Below are positions 1 to 7,217 of a DNA stretch of 29,898 bases, piece after piece. Under the pieces are notes generated by a model. It was not told the origin of the DNA. It made no database searches and saw only the letters and a program-made list of their open reading frames with translations. Source of the DNA: JALOAP01 sp964632355 (GTDB lineage: Bacteria > Chloroflexota > Dehalococcoidia > Tepidiformales > Tepidiformaceae); the NCBI GenBank assembly GCA_964632355.1, contig CAZWBW010000027.1, positions 1-29,898 on the forward strand, read 5' to 3'. Position 1 is the stretch's first letter. Each line of letters starts with the position of its first letter. Position numbers and translations under genes: made by a program.

Positions 1-1
1 C

Positions 2-334
2 AAGGATTCGTTTGAGAATCCCAAAGAAGAGAAAAAACACCCCGCAGAGGAGTAGAAGATTGAGCTCCCGCACCGATCTCATCCCCACAACCTCCTGCAC
101 CGCATCCGCGACGAGGAGCACCGGTTCGCAATTACATTCCATCGGCAGGTGCGGGGGAAGAGCTCCGTCCAGAGCGCGCTCGACACCATCCCGGGCATCG
201 GACCGAAACGGAAGAAAGCGCTGCTCCGGAAGTTCGGTTCGGTGAAGGCGATCCGCGAGGCGGACGTGGAGGAAATCGCCAGCACCGTGGGGTTCACGCT
301 AACGCTGGCCGAGCGCGTGAAGTCGCACGTATAG
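2..334 (+). CDS. uvrC: UvrC C-terminal end (excinuclease ABC subunit C), partial, interrupted by TAG
   Basis: UvrC makes the dual incisions in nucleotide excision repair. The last ~90 codons match its C-terminus: an RNase H-like segment ending in HRIRDEEHRFAITFHR (about 101-145), then a helix-hairpin-helix domain with IPGIGPKRKKALL and FGSVKAIREA. The frame is open at the left window edge, but a TAG lies in it at 53-55 between PAEE and KIELPHRS, just where UvrC proteins usually have a PGR-type linker. Downstream of the stop the only usual start is GTG 149, which would give only 61 residues. Either the gene is broken (small deletion plus nonsense) or the contig edge has an error. The family call rests on recognition of the HhH region and its preceding motif. 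The N-terminal GIY-YIG part is outside the window. Confidence 0.72.
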
Positions 335-410
335 CCGGCACCCTCGTTGCCCCCGAACCGCACCATCGGCGGGGTGGAACATTACCGCGTGATGTGGCGT
401 TGTATCCCGC

Positions 411-1124
411 GTGAGGGTGCCTCTTGTCGTGATGGCTGTCGCACTGATGCTCGCGGGCTGTTCCGGCGGCGGCGAACGTGCGGATTCGGCGGTGCTTGCG
501 TCCGTGCCGGAGTACCTGGTCGCCACGCCAACACCTCCGGCGGCTGCGGAAATCCTGCGGTTGTCGGACGCTGCGATGGCTGACGCCGGGTATGTCGTTA
601 CCGCCCGGTACGACTGGGAGCGGGATGGCCGGCCGCTCCAGAACGATTACATCTGGGTGGAAGAGACGTACGGAACGAGGAACCAGGTACTGGCGCCTAC
701 CGAAATTGGGGTCCAGTGCCGGCCAGGGGAATTCCGGGTGCCGCGGTTCGCACGACGGAGTGAAGGAGCGCTCGCGCTCTATGGCGCCCACACCGGAGCA
801 ACCGGGATCGAAGAGGTCGAACTGCTGGGCGACGAGGTCTACCAGGGCACGGATGCCTGGGTGATCCGGTTCCGCTACCTCCTCCCCAGCTGGGAGGGGC
901 CGTTCCCCATCGAACACACCGAGTGGATCGCGAAGGAGGACTACCGGCTGTTGCGGCAGGAGTTGGAGCAGTTCGACCCATATGGGTTCGTGGGGCAGCG
1001 GGTGGTGCTGTTTCTCGAGTACCGCGACGAGCCCGCGGAGTGCCCGGCGCGCAGCTGGCCGACACGGGAAAAGATGCGGCCCCTGACCACGCCTCGACTG
1101 GAAAACCCGTACCGGTACCGTTAG
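411..1124 (+). CDS. Hypothetical lipoprotein
   Basis: This 237-residue protein starts at GTG 411. Its short signal sequence ends in the lipobox LAGC (Cys17), followed by a Gly/Glu linker, so it is predicted to be exported and lipid-anchored. The mature part is rich in charged and aromatic residues (RYDWERDGRPL, WVIRFRYLLPSWEG, VVLFLEYRDEP), suggesting a beta-rich outer-surface domain, possibly LolA/LppX-like; that resemblance is a guess from composition. I do not recognise a family. It ends 3 bp before the SGNH hydrolase ATG, so the two are probably cotranscribed. The in-frame ATG at 432 would lose the positive n-region of the signal peptide, so GTG 411 is preferred. Confidence 0.75.
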   Translation: MRVPLVVMAVALMLAGCSGGGERADSAVLASVPEYLVATPTPPAAAEILRLSDAAMADAGYVVTARYDWERDGRPLQNDYIWVEETYGTRNQVLAPTEIGVQCRPGEFRVPRFARRSEGALALYGAHTGATGIEEVELLGDEVYQGTDAWVIRFRYLLPSWEGPFPIEHTEWIAKEDYRLLRQELEQFDPYGFVGQRVVLFLEYRDEPAECPARSWPTREKMRPLTTPRLENPYRYR

Positions 1125-1127
1125 AGC

Positions 1128-1733
1128 ATGCGGTACCTTGCGCTGGGCGACTCGTACACGATTGGCGAGGGTGTGAAGCCGGCGGAGCGGTGGCCGGTGC
1201 AACTGGCGGCGATGCTCCGCGAGCGCGGGCTCGATGTTGAGGAGCCGGAGATCATCGCACAGACCGGGTGGACCACGGACGAACTCGCGGCGGCGATGGA
1301 CCGTGCGCAGCCCCAAGGGCCGTACGACCTGGTCTCGCTGCTGATCGGCGTGAACAACCAGTACCGCGGCCGCCCGGTGGACGAGTACCGGGAGCAGTTC
1401 CGGGAGTTGCTGCAAAGGGCCATCGATCTCGCTGGCGGAAACGCTCGCCGGGTGTTCGTGGTGTCGATCCCCGACTGGGGCACGACGTCGTTCGCTGAGG
1501 GTCGCGACCGGGGGCGAATCGCAACGGAGATCGACGCCTTCAACGCGGTCAACCGCGAGGAGGCGAACGCCGCCGGCGCGGGATATGTCGAAGTCACGGA
1601 GTACACGCGGCGCGCCGGGAGCCACGAAGCGAACCTGGTCGCCGACCGGCTGCATTATTCAGGCAAGGCGTACCGCGAGTTCGCGTCGGCCGCGCTACCG
1701 GTGGCCGTCGCGGCGCTTCGCACCGAGGAGTAG
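1128..1733 (+). CDS. SGNH/GDSL-family hydrolase
   Basis: A 201-residue single-domain esterase/lipase-fold protein. Block I is LALGDSYTIGEG with the nucleophile Ser9, block II is the Gly of TGWTTDEL (about 47), block III is IGVNNQ with Asn76, and block V is DRLHYS with Asp173 and His176. All four catalytic blocks are present and properly ordered, so activity is expected; the family includes esterases, acyl-hydrolases and carbohydrate deacetylases, and the substrate cannot be read from the sequence. There is no signal peptide, so it is probably cytoplasmic. It lies 3 bp after the preceding lipoprotein gene, which suggests translational coupling. Confidence 0.88.
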   Translation: MRYLALGDSYTIGEGVKPAERWPVQLAAMLRERGLDVEEPEIIAQTGWTTDELAAAMDRAQPQGPYDLVSLLIGVNNQYRGRPVDEYREQFRELLQRAIDLAGGNARRVFVVSIPDWGTTSFAEGRDRGRIATEIDAFNAVNREEANAAGAGYVEVTEYTRRAGSHEANLVADRLHYSGKAYREFASAALPVAVAALRTEE

Positions 1734-1885
1734 GGCCGGGCACCTCCTCTGCATGAACGCTTGCAGGCGACATCACCTTGGCGGAAAGCTACCCATGTGC
1801 CCCTGGAACCACGATGAATGTGACAAAAGGCCTCTTCGTGGCGCGAGACGCGGCGTAGTGTGGGGCAAAAGCCACGGAGGAGACC

Positions 1886-2365
1886 ATGGAGCTTCCGAGT
1901 CAGTTGCTCGAGCACGAGCATCGAGAGATCGATGACGGGTTGGCGGAGTTTCGCGAAGGGCTGGAATCGGGTTCCTGGAACCGCCGGGCATTCGCTTCGG
2001 CGGCCGGCGAACTTCGCGACCACATCTACGTCGAGGAAGTTGTCTTGTTCCCCTGGCTGCGGCAGGGTGGGCTCGTTGCGCCGATCATGGTGATGCTGCG
2101 CGAGCACGGGGAGATCTGGCGGGCCCTCGACGAGCTGGAGCAGCTCATTGACTCGGCGCAGGACGTAGAGGCGGCGAAGGCCGCGTATGACCGGCTGGTT
2201 GGCGTCATCGAGGTGCACAACTCGAAGGAAGAGGCCATCCTCTACCGGGCCACGGACCAGGTGCTCGATGGCGAGCAAGCCGAGACGTTGCGCAAGGCCC
2301 TGGACAATGCCGCCGCCGACCGCCCTGCTGACTGGGTGTGTCAGGCCGTGGCCACCGGACGCTAA
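1886..2365 (+). CDS. Hemerythrin-like (HHE cation-binding) protein
   Basis: A 159-residue all-helical protein with the di-iron ligand pattern of hemerythrin/HHE domains: His10 in LLEHEHREID, His46 and Glu50/51 in DHIYVEE, His74 in LREHGEIW, and His111 with Glu115 in VHNSKEEAILY. Family members bind O2 or NO, store iron, or act in nitrosative-stress repair. A strong GGAGGAG at 1876-1882 precedes the ATG, and a weak TAGTGT hexamer lies at 1856-1861. It stands alone, convergent with the DinB-like gene. The exact role is not determinable. Confidence 0.85.
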   Translation: MELPSQLLEHEHREIDDGLAEFREGLESGSWNRRAFASAAGELRDHIYVEEVVLFPWLRQGGLVAPIMVMLREHGEIWRALDELEQLIDSAQDVEAAKAAYDRLVGVIEVHNSKEEAILYRATDQVLDGEQAETLRKALDNAAADRPADWVCQAVATGR

Positions 2366-2410
2366 CGCCCGGCCATCCCTCGGCTCTCGGCGGGCCCGCG
2401 GGTCGTTACG

Positions 2411-2911
2411 TCAACTGGAGTGCGAACCCGCCCAGGGGTGGCGCATTGCGTAGTGCCACGGGTTGAAGCCCGGCGGTTGAAGCCCGGAGGCACCGAGGAT
2501 CGTTTCGACCTGGGCCCGGTGTTCGCTCCCATGGCAGATGAGTTGCGTGAGGGCGGTGATAATCGGCGGGCGGAAATCGCCGCGGCCCTGCGCCACCGGG
2601 CGGTGGATGTCGCCGGGATTGGCGGCGAACTCTTCCCAGCGACCGCCGATGCCGCGGGCGAGCGGCTCGAGTTCGTCAAGTGTCTTCGCGATCGACGCTG
2701 GTAGCGCTTCGTCGACCGGTTCGCCGGTCACAGCGCCGTAGAACGTACCCTCCATTCCGATGAGGTGCGCGAACGTGTCGGGGATGGTGCCGTAGACGCC
2801 GGGGACCGTACGCTCGAGCACCTCCCGGGGAAGGGTCTTGCAGTGGGCGATGAGTTGCTGGTTCGCCCAGTTGTTGTATCGAACCATTTCGAGCAGAGCT
2901 GAGGCTGTCAC
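2411..2911 (-). CDS. DinB-family four-helix metalloprotein
   Basis: A 166-residue protein of the DinB/YfiT-like fold, which covers metal-dependent thiol transferases and damage-inducible proteins. It has the N-terminal RYNNWANQQL helix and His49 in DTFAHLIGMEG. His127 and His131 lie in ICHGSEHRAQ and would complete a three-His metal site. The start is GTG (complement 2909-2911). No Shine-Dalgarno precedes it, but TATCAT lies exactly 7 bp upstream, so the mRNA is probably leaderless. The C-terminal LQPPGFNP is encoded by a near-perfect 11-13 bp tandem duplication. The substrate is unknown. Confidence 0.85.
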   Translation of the reverse strand: MTASALLEMVRYNNWANQQLIAHCKTLPREVLERTVPGVYGTIPDTFAHLIGMEGTFYGAVTGEPVDEALPASIAKTLDELEPLARGIGGRWEEFAANPGDIHRPVAQGRGDFRPPIITALTQLICHGSEHRAQVETILGASGLQPPGFNPWHYAMRHPWAGSHSS

Positions 2912-2918
2912 GGGCGGG

Positions 2919-2924
2919 ATGATA
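2919..2924 (-). promoter_or_regulatory. -10 element, probable leaderless start of DinB-like gene
   Basis: TATCAT on the minus strand, 7 bp before the GTG start, with no Shine-Dalgarno between. No convincing -35 was found. It shares its geometry with several other genes in this window. Confidence 0.55.
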
Positions 2925-3013
2925 GCGCGCCGTTTCGCGTCATCCGATGTCCGCGTGACACCGTTTCCTGGGATTCAGGCCACTTCCTTGGCAAGCGGGC
3001 TCGGACGTGGCTC

Positions 3014-3041
3014 TTTAACACGGGCGGCGAAGGTCTACGTT
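3014..3041 (+). promoter_or_regulatory. Candidate promoter of AhpD-like gene
   Basis: TTTAAC (3014-3019), a 16 bp spacer, then TACGTT (3036-3041). The downstream gene also has a clear AGGAGG at 3058-3063, so this unit would have a leader of about 25 nt. The hexamers match consensus only partly. Confidence 0.35.
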
Positions 3042-3071
3042 CGAACCAGACGGTAGTAGGAGGGGTTCGAC

Positions 3072-3547
3072 GTGACGACCCGAGTGCGCAATTACACGCA
3101 GGTGTTCCCGGAGGGGTACCAGGCGATGGCGGCGCTGAACCGCGTGGTGGCAGAGAGCGAACTCGCCCGGCGGGAGCCGAAGCTGATGGAGCTCGTGAAG
3201 ATGCGGGCATCGCAGATCAACGGCTGCGCTTTCTGCCTGGACATGCATTCGAAGGATGCCCGCGCCATCGGGGAGGACGAGCAGCGGCTGCATGTGCTCG
3301 CTGCGTGGCGAGAGGCGCCCAACTTCTACACCGAACGGGAACGGGCGGCCCTGGCGTGGACCGAAGCGCTGACCCTGCTCCCTTCAGCCGGCGACCTGGA
3401 CGAGGAGTACGCGGCCCTGGCAGCAGTTTTCACCCAGGAAGAGATCATGACGCTCACGTGGGCCGTCATCGTCATTAATGGATGGAATCGGGTGGCGCGT
3501 CCGCTGCAGGCGGAACCGGGAAAGTACGTTTCCCGGCGCGGGCCAGC
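3072..3547 (+). CDS. Carboxymuconolactone decarboxylase / AhpD-like protein, 3' end in gap
   Basis: The protein has the AhpD-type signature KMRASQINGCAFCLDMHSKDA, with the redox CxxC pair and a nearby His, followed by ERERAALAWTEALTLL and the terminal TWAVIVINGWNRVA helix. AhpD-like proteins are alkylhydroperoxidase-type thiol reductants. GTG 3072 has AGGAGG 8 bp upstream. About 158 codons are visible before the run of N at 3548. Relatives end near GKY-x-x, so probably only a few residues and the stop are missing. The open frame on the far side of the gap does not belong to this gene. Confidence 0.85.
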
Positions 3548-3647
3548 NNNNNNNNNNNNNNNNNNNNNNNNNNNNNNNNNNNNNNNNNNNNNNNNNNNNN
3601 NNNNNNNNNNNNNNNNNNNNNNNNNNNNNNNNNNNNNNNNNNNNNNN
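3548..3647. other. Assembly gap (100 N)
   Basis: A run of exactly 100 N, the usual placeholder for a scaffold gap of unknown size. It removes the 3' ends of two convergent genes, the AhpD-like protein and the zinc-ribbon protein. Confidence 0.99.
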
Positions 3648-4228
3648 CACTCGCCGCAGAAGGTGGCCACCGCGGTGGCGGTCCTTGTGCCACAGCCCGG
3701 GCAGAACTTCTTGCCGAGCGTTTCGGTACCGCAGTTCGAGCAGGTTGCGGCGACTTCTTTCGCCTTCGCGCTCATGCGCTGGTTTTCCTCGAGGAACTGG
3801 TCGTTCTGAACCTGTGTCTCGACGAAGTGTGCGCGGACACGGGTTTCGACCTCCTCGGCGACCGGGGCACAGTTCTTGCACATGTTCGCCGTGGAGTTCC
3901 AACACACCTGTTCGCAGAGCCAGTCGCCGCAGTGGCGGCACTGCTTGAACAGTGGCTTGATTTCCGCCACCGCCTTGCGCAGCGCGGCATCGTGCTGTTT
4001 GCCGCCGACCGCCATCTGGATGTCATACGCTGAGCTCGCGCCCCGGGAAAAGAGCCCGCCCGTGAAGTTGGCCGCTCCACGCAGGAGGCCGGTGGCGAGG
4101 CCGAGCTTGTTCTGCTGATAGCTGCTCATGTAGCCGTTCTGGCAGCGCTCGCAGAAGAACTTGAACTGGAAGCCGCTCTCGGTCGAGAGGTCTTGATAAT
4201 TACCGGTAAACTCGATGGGCGTTGTCAT
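3648..4228 (-). CDS. Multi-zinc-ribbon protein, C-terminus in gap
   Basis: About 193 residues are visible. Cysteine pairs occur at 26/29 (CERC), 97/100 (CRHC), 105/109, 117/120 (CKNC), 163/166 (CSNC), 176/179 (CPGC) and 191, which suggests three or four zinc ribbons. The segment between the first two clusters (about 40-75) is Gly/Ala-rich (GLATGLLRGAANFTGGLF) and could be an amphipathic or membrane-associating element. A charged helix (about 122-155) separates the middle and last ribbons. The start is ATG at complement 4226-4228. A TAGAGT hexamer at 4265-4270 (minus strand) could be its -10, with TGGACC 16 bp further upstream. No specific function is recognised; double zinc ribbons of this kind often mediate protein-protein contacts. 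Confidence 0.75.
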
Positions 4229-4264
4229 GCTGAGGGGGCCGCTCGCGAAGGAGTAGTCTCCACG

Positions 4265-4270
4265 ACTCTA
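4265..4270 (-). promoter_or_regulatory. Candidate -10 for zinc-ribbon gene
   Basis: TAGAGT on the minus strand with TGGACC 16 bp upstream. The leader to the ATG would be about 36 nt without an obvious Shine-Dalgarno. The 237 bp region 4229-4465 also carries TAGCCT and TACTGT hexamers facing right, towards the gene at 4466; I see nothing else in it. Confidence 0.3.
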
Positions 4271-4465
4271 GCGGGTGGCGGCTTGTGGTCCATTCGGGAG
4301 ACGCTTGAGGACGTGGCAGGATGGCGGAGGGGGCGGGTTGCACCGGTTACGTTCCCGTCCCGTGGAGAAGGAAACGGCCTGCCGTAACGGAAACGTCAGG
4401 TGGAGCGCTTCCTGGGAATCGACGCGCATCGCTGCAATAGCCTACTGTTTGAGCGGGTGGCGTAG

Positions 4466-4891
4466 ATGGCAGACAGAATCGAACGCGAAATAGAGGAGAT
4501 CCTGGCCAAGCTCGACCAGGACGGACCACTGGCGCCGGAGAAAAAGCCCGTGTCGATTTTGTCGGCGCGGACACGCAAGAAAACGACGCCGCCTCGCTTG
4601 CAGCGGCCGCGCAGGAACCCGCTCGCCAACCTGAACCCCACGACCTTCCTGTTCGTCGGGGCCGCCCTGGTGGTTGGTGGCCTCATTCTTTCGAACGCCT
4701 GGGCGCCCCTCATTTGGGTGTCGTTCGCCGGTGTTCTGATCTTTCTCGGTGCGTTCGTGAGTTCGTTCTTCCGGACTTCGGGCCCGAGAGGGAGCAAGCC
4801 TCGAGGGGTGTATTGGCGGGACCGCTACATCGAGTACGAGCCGGAATCGCCGGGAGTGTGGGACCGCCTGCGCCGAAAGTTCCGGCGCTGA
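4466..4891 (+). CDS. Conserved-type two-TM membrane protein, function unknown
   Basis: A 141-residue protein with an acidic/basic N-terminal helix (ADRIEREIEEILAKLDQ), a basic linker (KKTTPPRLQRPRRN), two closely spaced hydrophobic segments (about 53-70 and 73-95, joined by a short NAW turn) and a basic C-terminal tail with YWRDRYIEYE. Both ends are expected on the cytoplasmic side. It is followed 12 bp later by the M28 peptidase gene, so they may be cotranscribed. I do not recognise a named family. Confidence 0.7.
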   Translation: MADRIEREIEEILAKLDQDGPLAPEKKPVSILSARTRKKTTPPRLQRPRRNPLANLNPTTFLFVGAALVVGGLILSNAWAPLIWVSFAGVLIFLGAFVSSFFRTSGPRGSKPRGVYWRDRYIEYEPESPGVWDRLRRKFRR

Positions 4892-4903
4892 CCGGGTTAC
4901 CCT

Positions 4904-6226
4904 GTGGGTAGGTTGCGAACGCACATCCTGGTTCGCCTCGCTCTCCTCCCTGCGCTGGTGGGGTTGGTCCTTGCCGCGTGTTCGGAGGGGGACGATTCGA
5001 ACGGCCCCGGTATCGATGCCGCGCAGAGCACCACGCCTTCGGCGACAGCCTCGGTTGCGTCTCCTACTGCAGTTGTCCCCGCCCGCGCCGACGGCCCGGC
5101 AGAGTTCGAGGGCAGCCGCGCCATGGAGCACATCGAACGGCTGTCGGTCGACATCGGGCCGCGCGTAGCCGGGAGCCCGGGAGAGCGGGCGGCGATCGAC
5201 TACATCGCCGAGCAGTTCCGCTCGTTTGGGTACACCGTCGAGGTGCAGGAGTTCGATTACGAAGGCGACCGGTTCCAGGCGGGCGAAGTGTCGGTCGATG
5301 GCCAGGGCTTCGAGGCGTACACGATGCGTGGGAGCACCGGCGGCCAAGCCACGGGCGAAGCGGTGTACGTCGGCATCGGCGACGCGGAGGGCATCGCTGG
5401 GCAGGACCTGGCGGGCAAGGTCGCTATCGCGGCACGTGGCGCCATTCCGTTCTCCGAGAAACTGGCGAATGTCCAGGACGCAGGAGCCGTGGCGCTGGTG
5501 GTGATCAACAACCAGCAGGGCGGCTTCGTCGGCGACCTGGGGATGCGAACGGATATGCCGGTAGTGAGCGTCGGCGATGAGGCCGGCGATGCGCTGCGCG
5601 AGGCAGCGGCTGGGGGAGCAAACGTGACGGTTCGCGCGGCCGGTGCGACCTCGACCTCATGGAACGTGCTGGCGCGCACGAACGGCGACGCGGCCTGCGA
5701 GGTGCTGGTCGGCGGGCACCACGATAGCGTGCCGGCGGCGCCGGGCGCGCTGGACAATGCGAGCGGGACAGCGACGGTCGTCGAACTCGCACGGGCGTTC
5801 GCCACGGACGGGCTGGACGACGGACTGTGCTTTGCCACGTTCGGCGCGGAGGAATCGGGGCTCTTCGGCAGCCGGGCGATGGCCGAGCAGATGGAAGAGC
5901 AGGGCGAACTGCCGNNNNNNNNNNTGAACCTGGACATGACCGGTCTCGGAGACTCGATCGACCTCATCGGGTCGCCGGAACTGGTGCAGATCGCCAGCCG
6001 GCTCGCCGAGGAACTGGGAGTGGCGGCGACCCCGACAGAGCTCGCCGCGTTCCTCGGCAGCGATCACCAGAGCTTCCAGCGACTGGGGGTCCCGGTCATC
6101 TTTCTGACCACGAACGACCTCGGGCAGTTCCACACGCCCGGTGACACGATCGAGACCATCGATGCGGACGACCTGGAGCGGGCCGGGGACCTTGCTTACG
6201 CGCTAATTACCGAACTGCTGCCCTAG
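4904..6226 (+). CDS. M28-family zinc aminopeptidase lipoprotein with PA-like domain
   Basis: An exported peptidase of 440 residues (10 N inside). The N-terminal signal ends in a lipobox LVLAAC (Cys26), followed by a Ser/Thr/Pro linker. A PA-like insert spans about 150-240 (GDAEGIAGQDLAGKVAIAARG, ALVVINNQQGG). The M28 domain has GGHHDS (His272, Asp274), ALDNASG with Asp284 as the bridging ligand, catalytic Glu316/317 in GAEESGLFGS, Asp344 in NLDMTG and His388 in GSDHQSF, a complete co-catalytic di-zinc site. It probably trims peptides at the cell surface for uptake. GTG 4904 gives the full ORF; TTG 4913 would give an equally good signal peptide (MRTHILVR). The 10-N gap at 5915-5924 keeps the frame. 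Confidence 0.9.
   Translation: MGRLRTHILVRLALLPALVGLVLAACSEGDDSNGPGIDAAQSTTPSATASVASPTAVVPARADGPAEFEGSRAMEHIERLSVDIGPRVAGSPGERAAIDYIAEQFRSFGYTVEVQEFDYEGDRFQAGEVSVDGQGFEAYTMRGSTGGQATGEAVYVGIGDAEGIAGQDLAGKVAIAARGAIPFSEKLANVQDAGAVALVVINNQQGGFVGDLGMRTDMPVVSVGDEAGDALREAAAGGANVTVRAAGATSTSWNVLARTNGDAACEVLVGGHHDSVPAAPGALDNASGTATVVELARAFATDGLDDGLCFATFGAEESGLFGSRAMAEQMEEQGELPXXXXNLDMTGLGDSIDLIGSPELVQIASRLAEELGVAATPTELAAFLGSDHQSFQRLGVPVIFLTTNDLGQFHTPGDTIETIDADDLERAGDLAYALITELLP
5915..5924. other. Assembly gap (10 N) inside M28 peptidase
   Basis: Ten N just before the NLDMTG motif. Reading frame and family alignment resume correctly after it, so the gap is probably close to its true size. Confidence 0.99.
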
Positions 6227-6251
6227 CTTGCCGCAATCGGCAATCGACACC

Positions 6252-6257
6252 TAGGAT
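6252..6257 (+). promoter_or_regulatory. -10 element, leaderless LysM gene
   Basis: TAGGAT, 7 bp before GTG 6265; TTGCCG at 6228-6233 lies 18 bp upstream as a possible -35. The hexamer overlaps the more upstream in-frame ATG (6256), which could therefore not lie on the transcript. This supports GTG 6265 as the true start. Confidence 0.6.
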
Positions 6258-6264
6258 GGCCAGC

Positions 6265-6888
6265 GTGAGGGGGATCAGGCTCCTGGTTTCGCTGGCCGGA
6301 GTGTTCACCGCGCTCGCCATCGCGGCGTGTGGCGGTGGCGGCGGCGCTGGCACGGAGCCGGAGACACAGGCGCGCATCACGGACCCGGCGCTCGTCCCAA
6401 CGGCGACACCGATGCAGGACCCGGTGGTCTACCGCATCCAGAACGACCGCATCATCACCGAGAGTGGGGCGGAGCAGACCGTGGTGGCAGGGAACACAGG
6501 GAACCCACAACCGCGCCGCCAGACCTACACGGTGGAGTCCGGTGACACGTGCAGCAGCATCGCTGCATCGCTTGGGGTGTCCGTCGAGGAGTTGCTTGCT
6601 GCGAACCGTTCGATCGATTCGTCGTGCACCAACCTTCGAGTGGGCGACGAACTCGTAATCCCGGGTTCGAGCACTTCGGGAGCCGGTGGGCAGCCGGCCG
6701 CTACACCAACCCCCACGCCGGCTCGCTCGAGCGGTGGCGGCACGACGTACGCTGTGGTCGAAGGTGACACGTGCGAAAGCATCGCCGCGAGCCATGGCGT
6801 CTCGGTGAGCGACTTGCTGGCGGCGAACCCGTCGGTGGGCGATGGGTGCACGAATCTTCAGATCGGCCAGGAACTCCAGATTCCCTAG
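6265..6888 (+). CDS. Lipoprotein with two cysteine-containing LysM domains
   Basis: A 207-residue lipoprotein with lipobox AIAAC (Cys22) and a long Pro/Thr-rich linker. Two LysM repeats lie at about 87-133 and 161-207, each of the form Y-x-V-x-x-GDTC-x-x-IA...L-x-ANPS...C-TNL-x-x-G-x-E-L-x-IP. LysM domains bind N-acetylglucosamine in peptidoglycan or chitin. Here each repeat carries two Cys, after GDT and before TNL, which could form an intradomain disulfide outside the cell. The start GTG 6265 is chosen over ATG 6256 because a -10 hexamer covers the ATG. It converges with the next small gene, whose stop overlaps its own (CTAG). Confidence 0.87.
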   Translation: MRGIRLLVSLAGVFTALAIAACGGGGGAGTEPETQARITDPALVPTATPMQDPVVYRIQNDRIITESGAEQTVVAGNTGNPQPRRQTYTVESGDTCSSIAASLGVSVEELLAANRSIDSSCTNLRVGDELVIPGSSTSGAGGQPAATPTPTPARSSGGGTTYAVVEGDTCESIAASHGVSVSDLLAANPSVGDGCTNLQIGQELQIP

Positions 6889-7064
6889 CGCCCGTCCTCG
6901 CCGCGAATCGCAGTGGCGAGGCGCTCAACGGGTACGCCGAGGACTCGCGCGGCTTCGTCGATTCGCAGGTCGTACAGGTCCGGGGTCACGCCGAGGGTGG
7001 CGACGCGGGAGCTGGCGCGCGGATAGACGCGAAGCGCTTCGAAGACTGAGACGCTCGGTGACAC
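6885..7064 (-). CDS. Small hypothetical protein (59 aa)
   Basis: A GTG-started frame (complement 7062-7064) with high third-position GC typical of this genome. The predicted product has a compact charged end, DLRIDEAARVLGVPVERLATAIRGEDGR, resembling a helix-turn-helix of the kind that recognises DNA or forms a small coiled domain. It has no clear ribosome-binding site. Its stop shares CTAG with the stop of the LysM gene. It may be a real small DNA-binding protein or a chance frame; length and lack of a recognisable family limit confidence. Confidence 0.4.
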   Translation of the reverse strand: MSPSVSVFEALRVYPRASSRVATLGVTPDLYDLRIDEAARVLGVPVERLATAIRGEDGR

Positions 7065-7186
7065 GTGCGTTGGCTGTTCCACGGGTAGCTGCTCCGTTCG
7101 GGAGTGCCGATCCGGCCCGGAACACCTTAGCCCCCGCGGGTATCGGTGGGGCCACTCAAAGCGAAATCTTGATGGACCTTGCACCG

Positions 7187-7207
7187 GGGTCGCAGGTGCT
7201 TCGACCC
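7187..7207. terminator. Terminator-like hairpin after CoA-transferase operon
   Basis: A 6 bp perfect stem GGGTCG/CGACCC with a 9 nt loop, about 10 bp past the stop of the downstream CoA-transferase gene. No T-tract follows, so termination strength is uncertain. Confidence 0.3.
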
Positions 7208-7217
7208 GCCGGCAGCG

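Noticed and set aside
294..1655. 453-residue frame on the minus strand opposite the lipoprotein and SGNH genes
   Set aside because: Arg/Pro-rich shadow; the SGNH blocks on the + strand are decisive.
1749..1766. CTGCA-N8-TGCAG after the SGNH hydrolase
   Set aside because: Five bp arms, no T-tract; too weak to call a terminator or operator.
1734..1885. Crp/Fnr-type site around TGTGACAAAA (about 1820) upstream of the hemerythrin gene
   Set aside because: Only one half-site is present, with no matching TCACA arm at the right spacing.
2460..2490. Near-perfect tandem GGGTTGAAGCCCGG repeat
   Set aside because: Lies inside the coding sequence of the DinB-like gene (LQPPGFNP) and needs no separate explanation.
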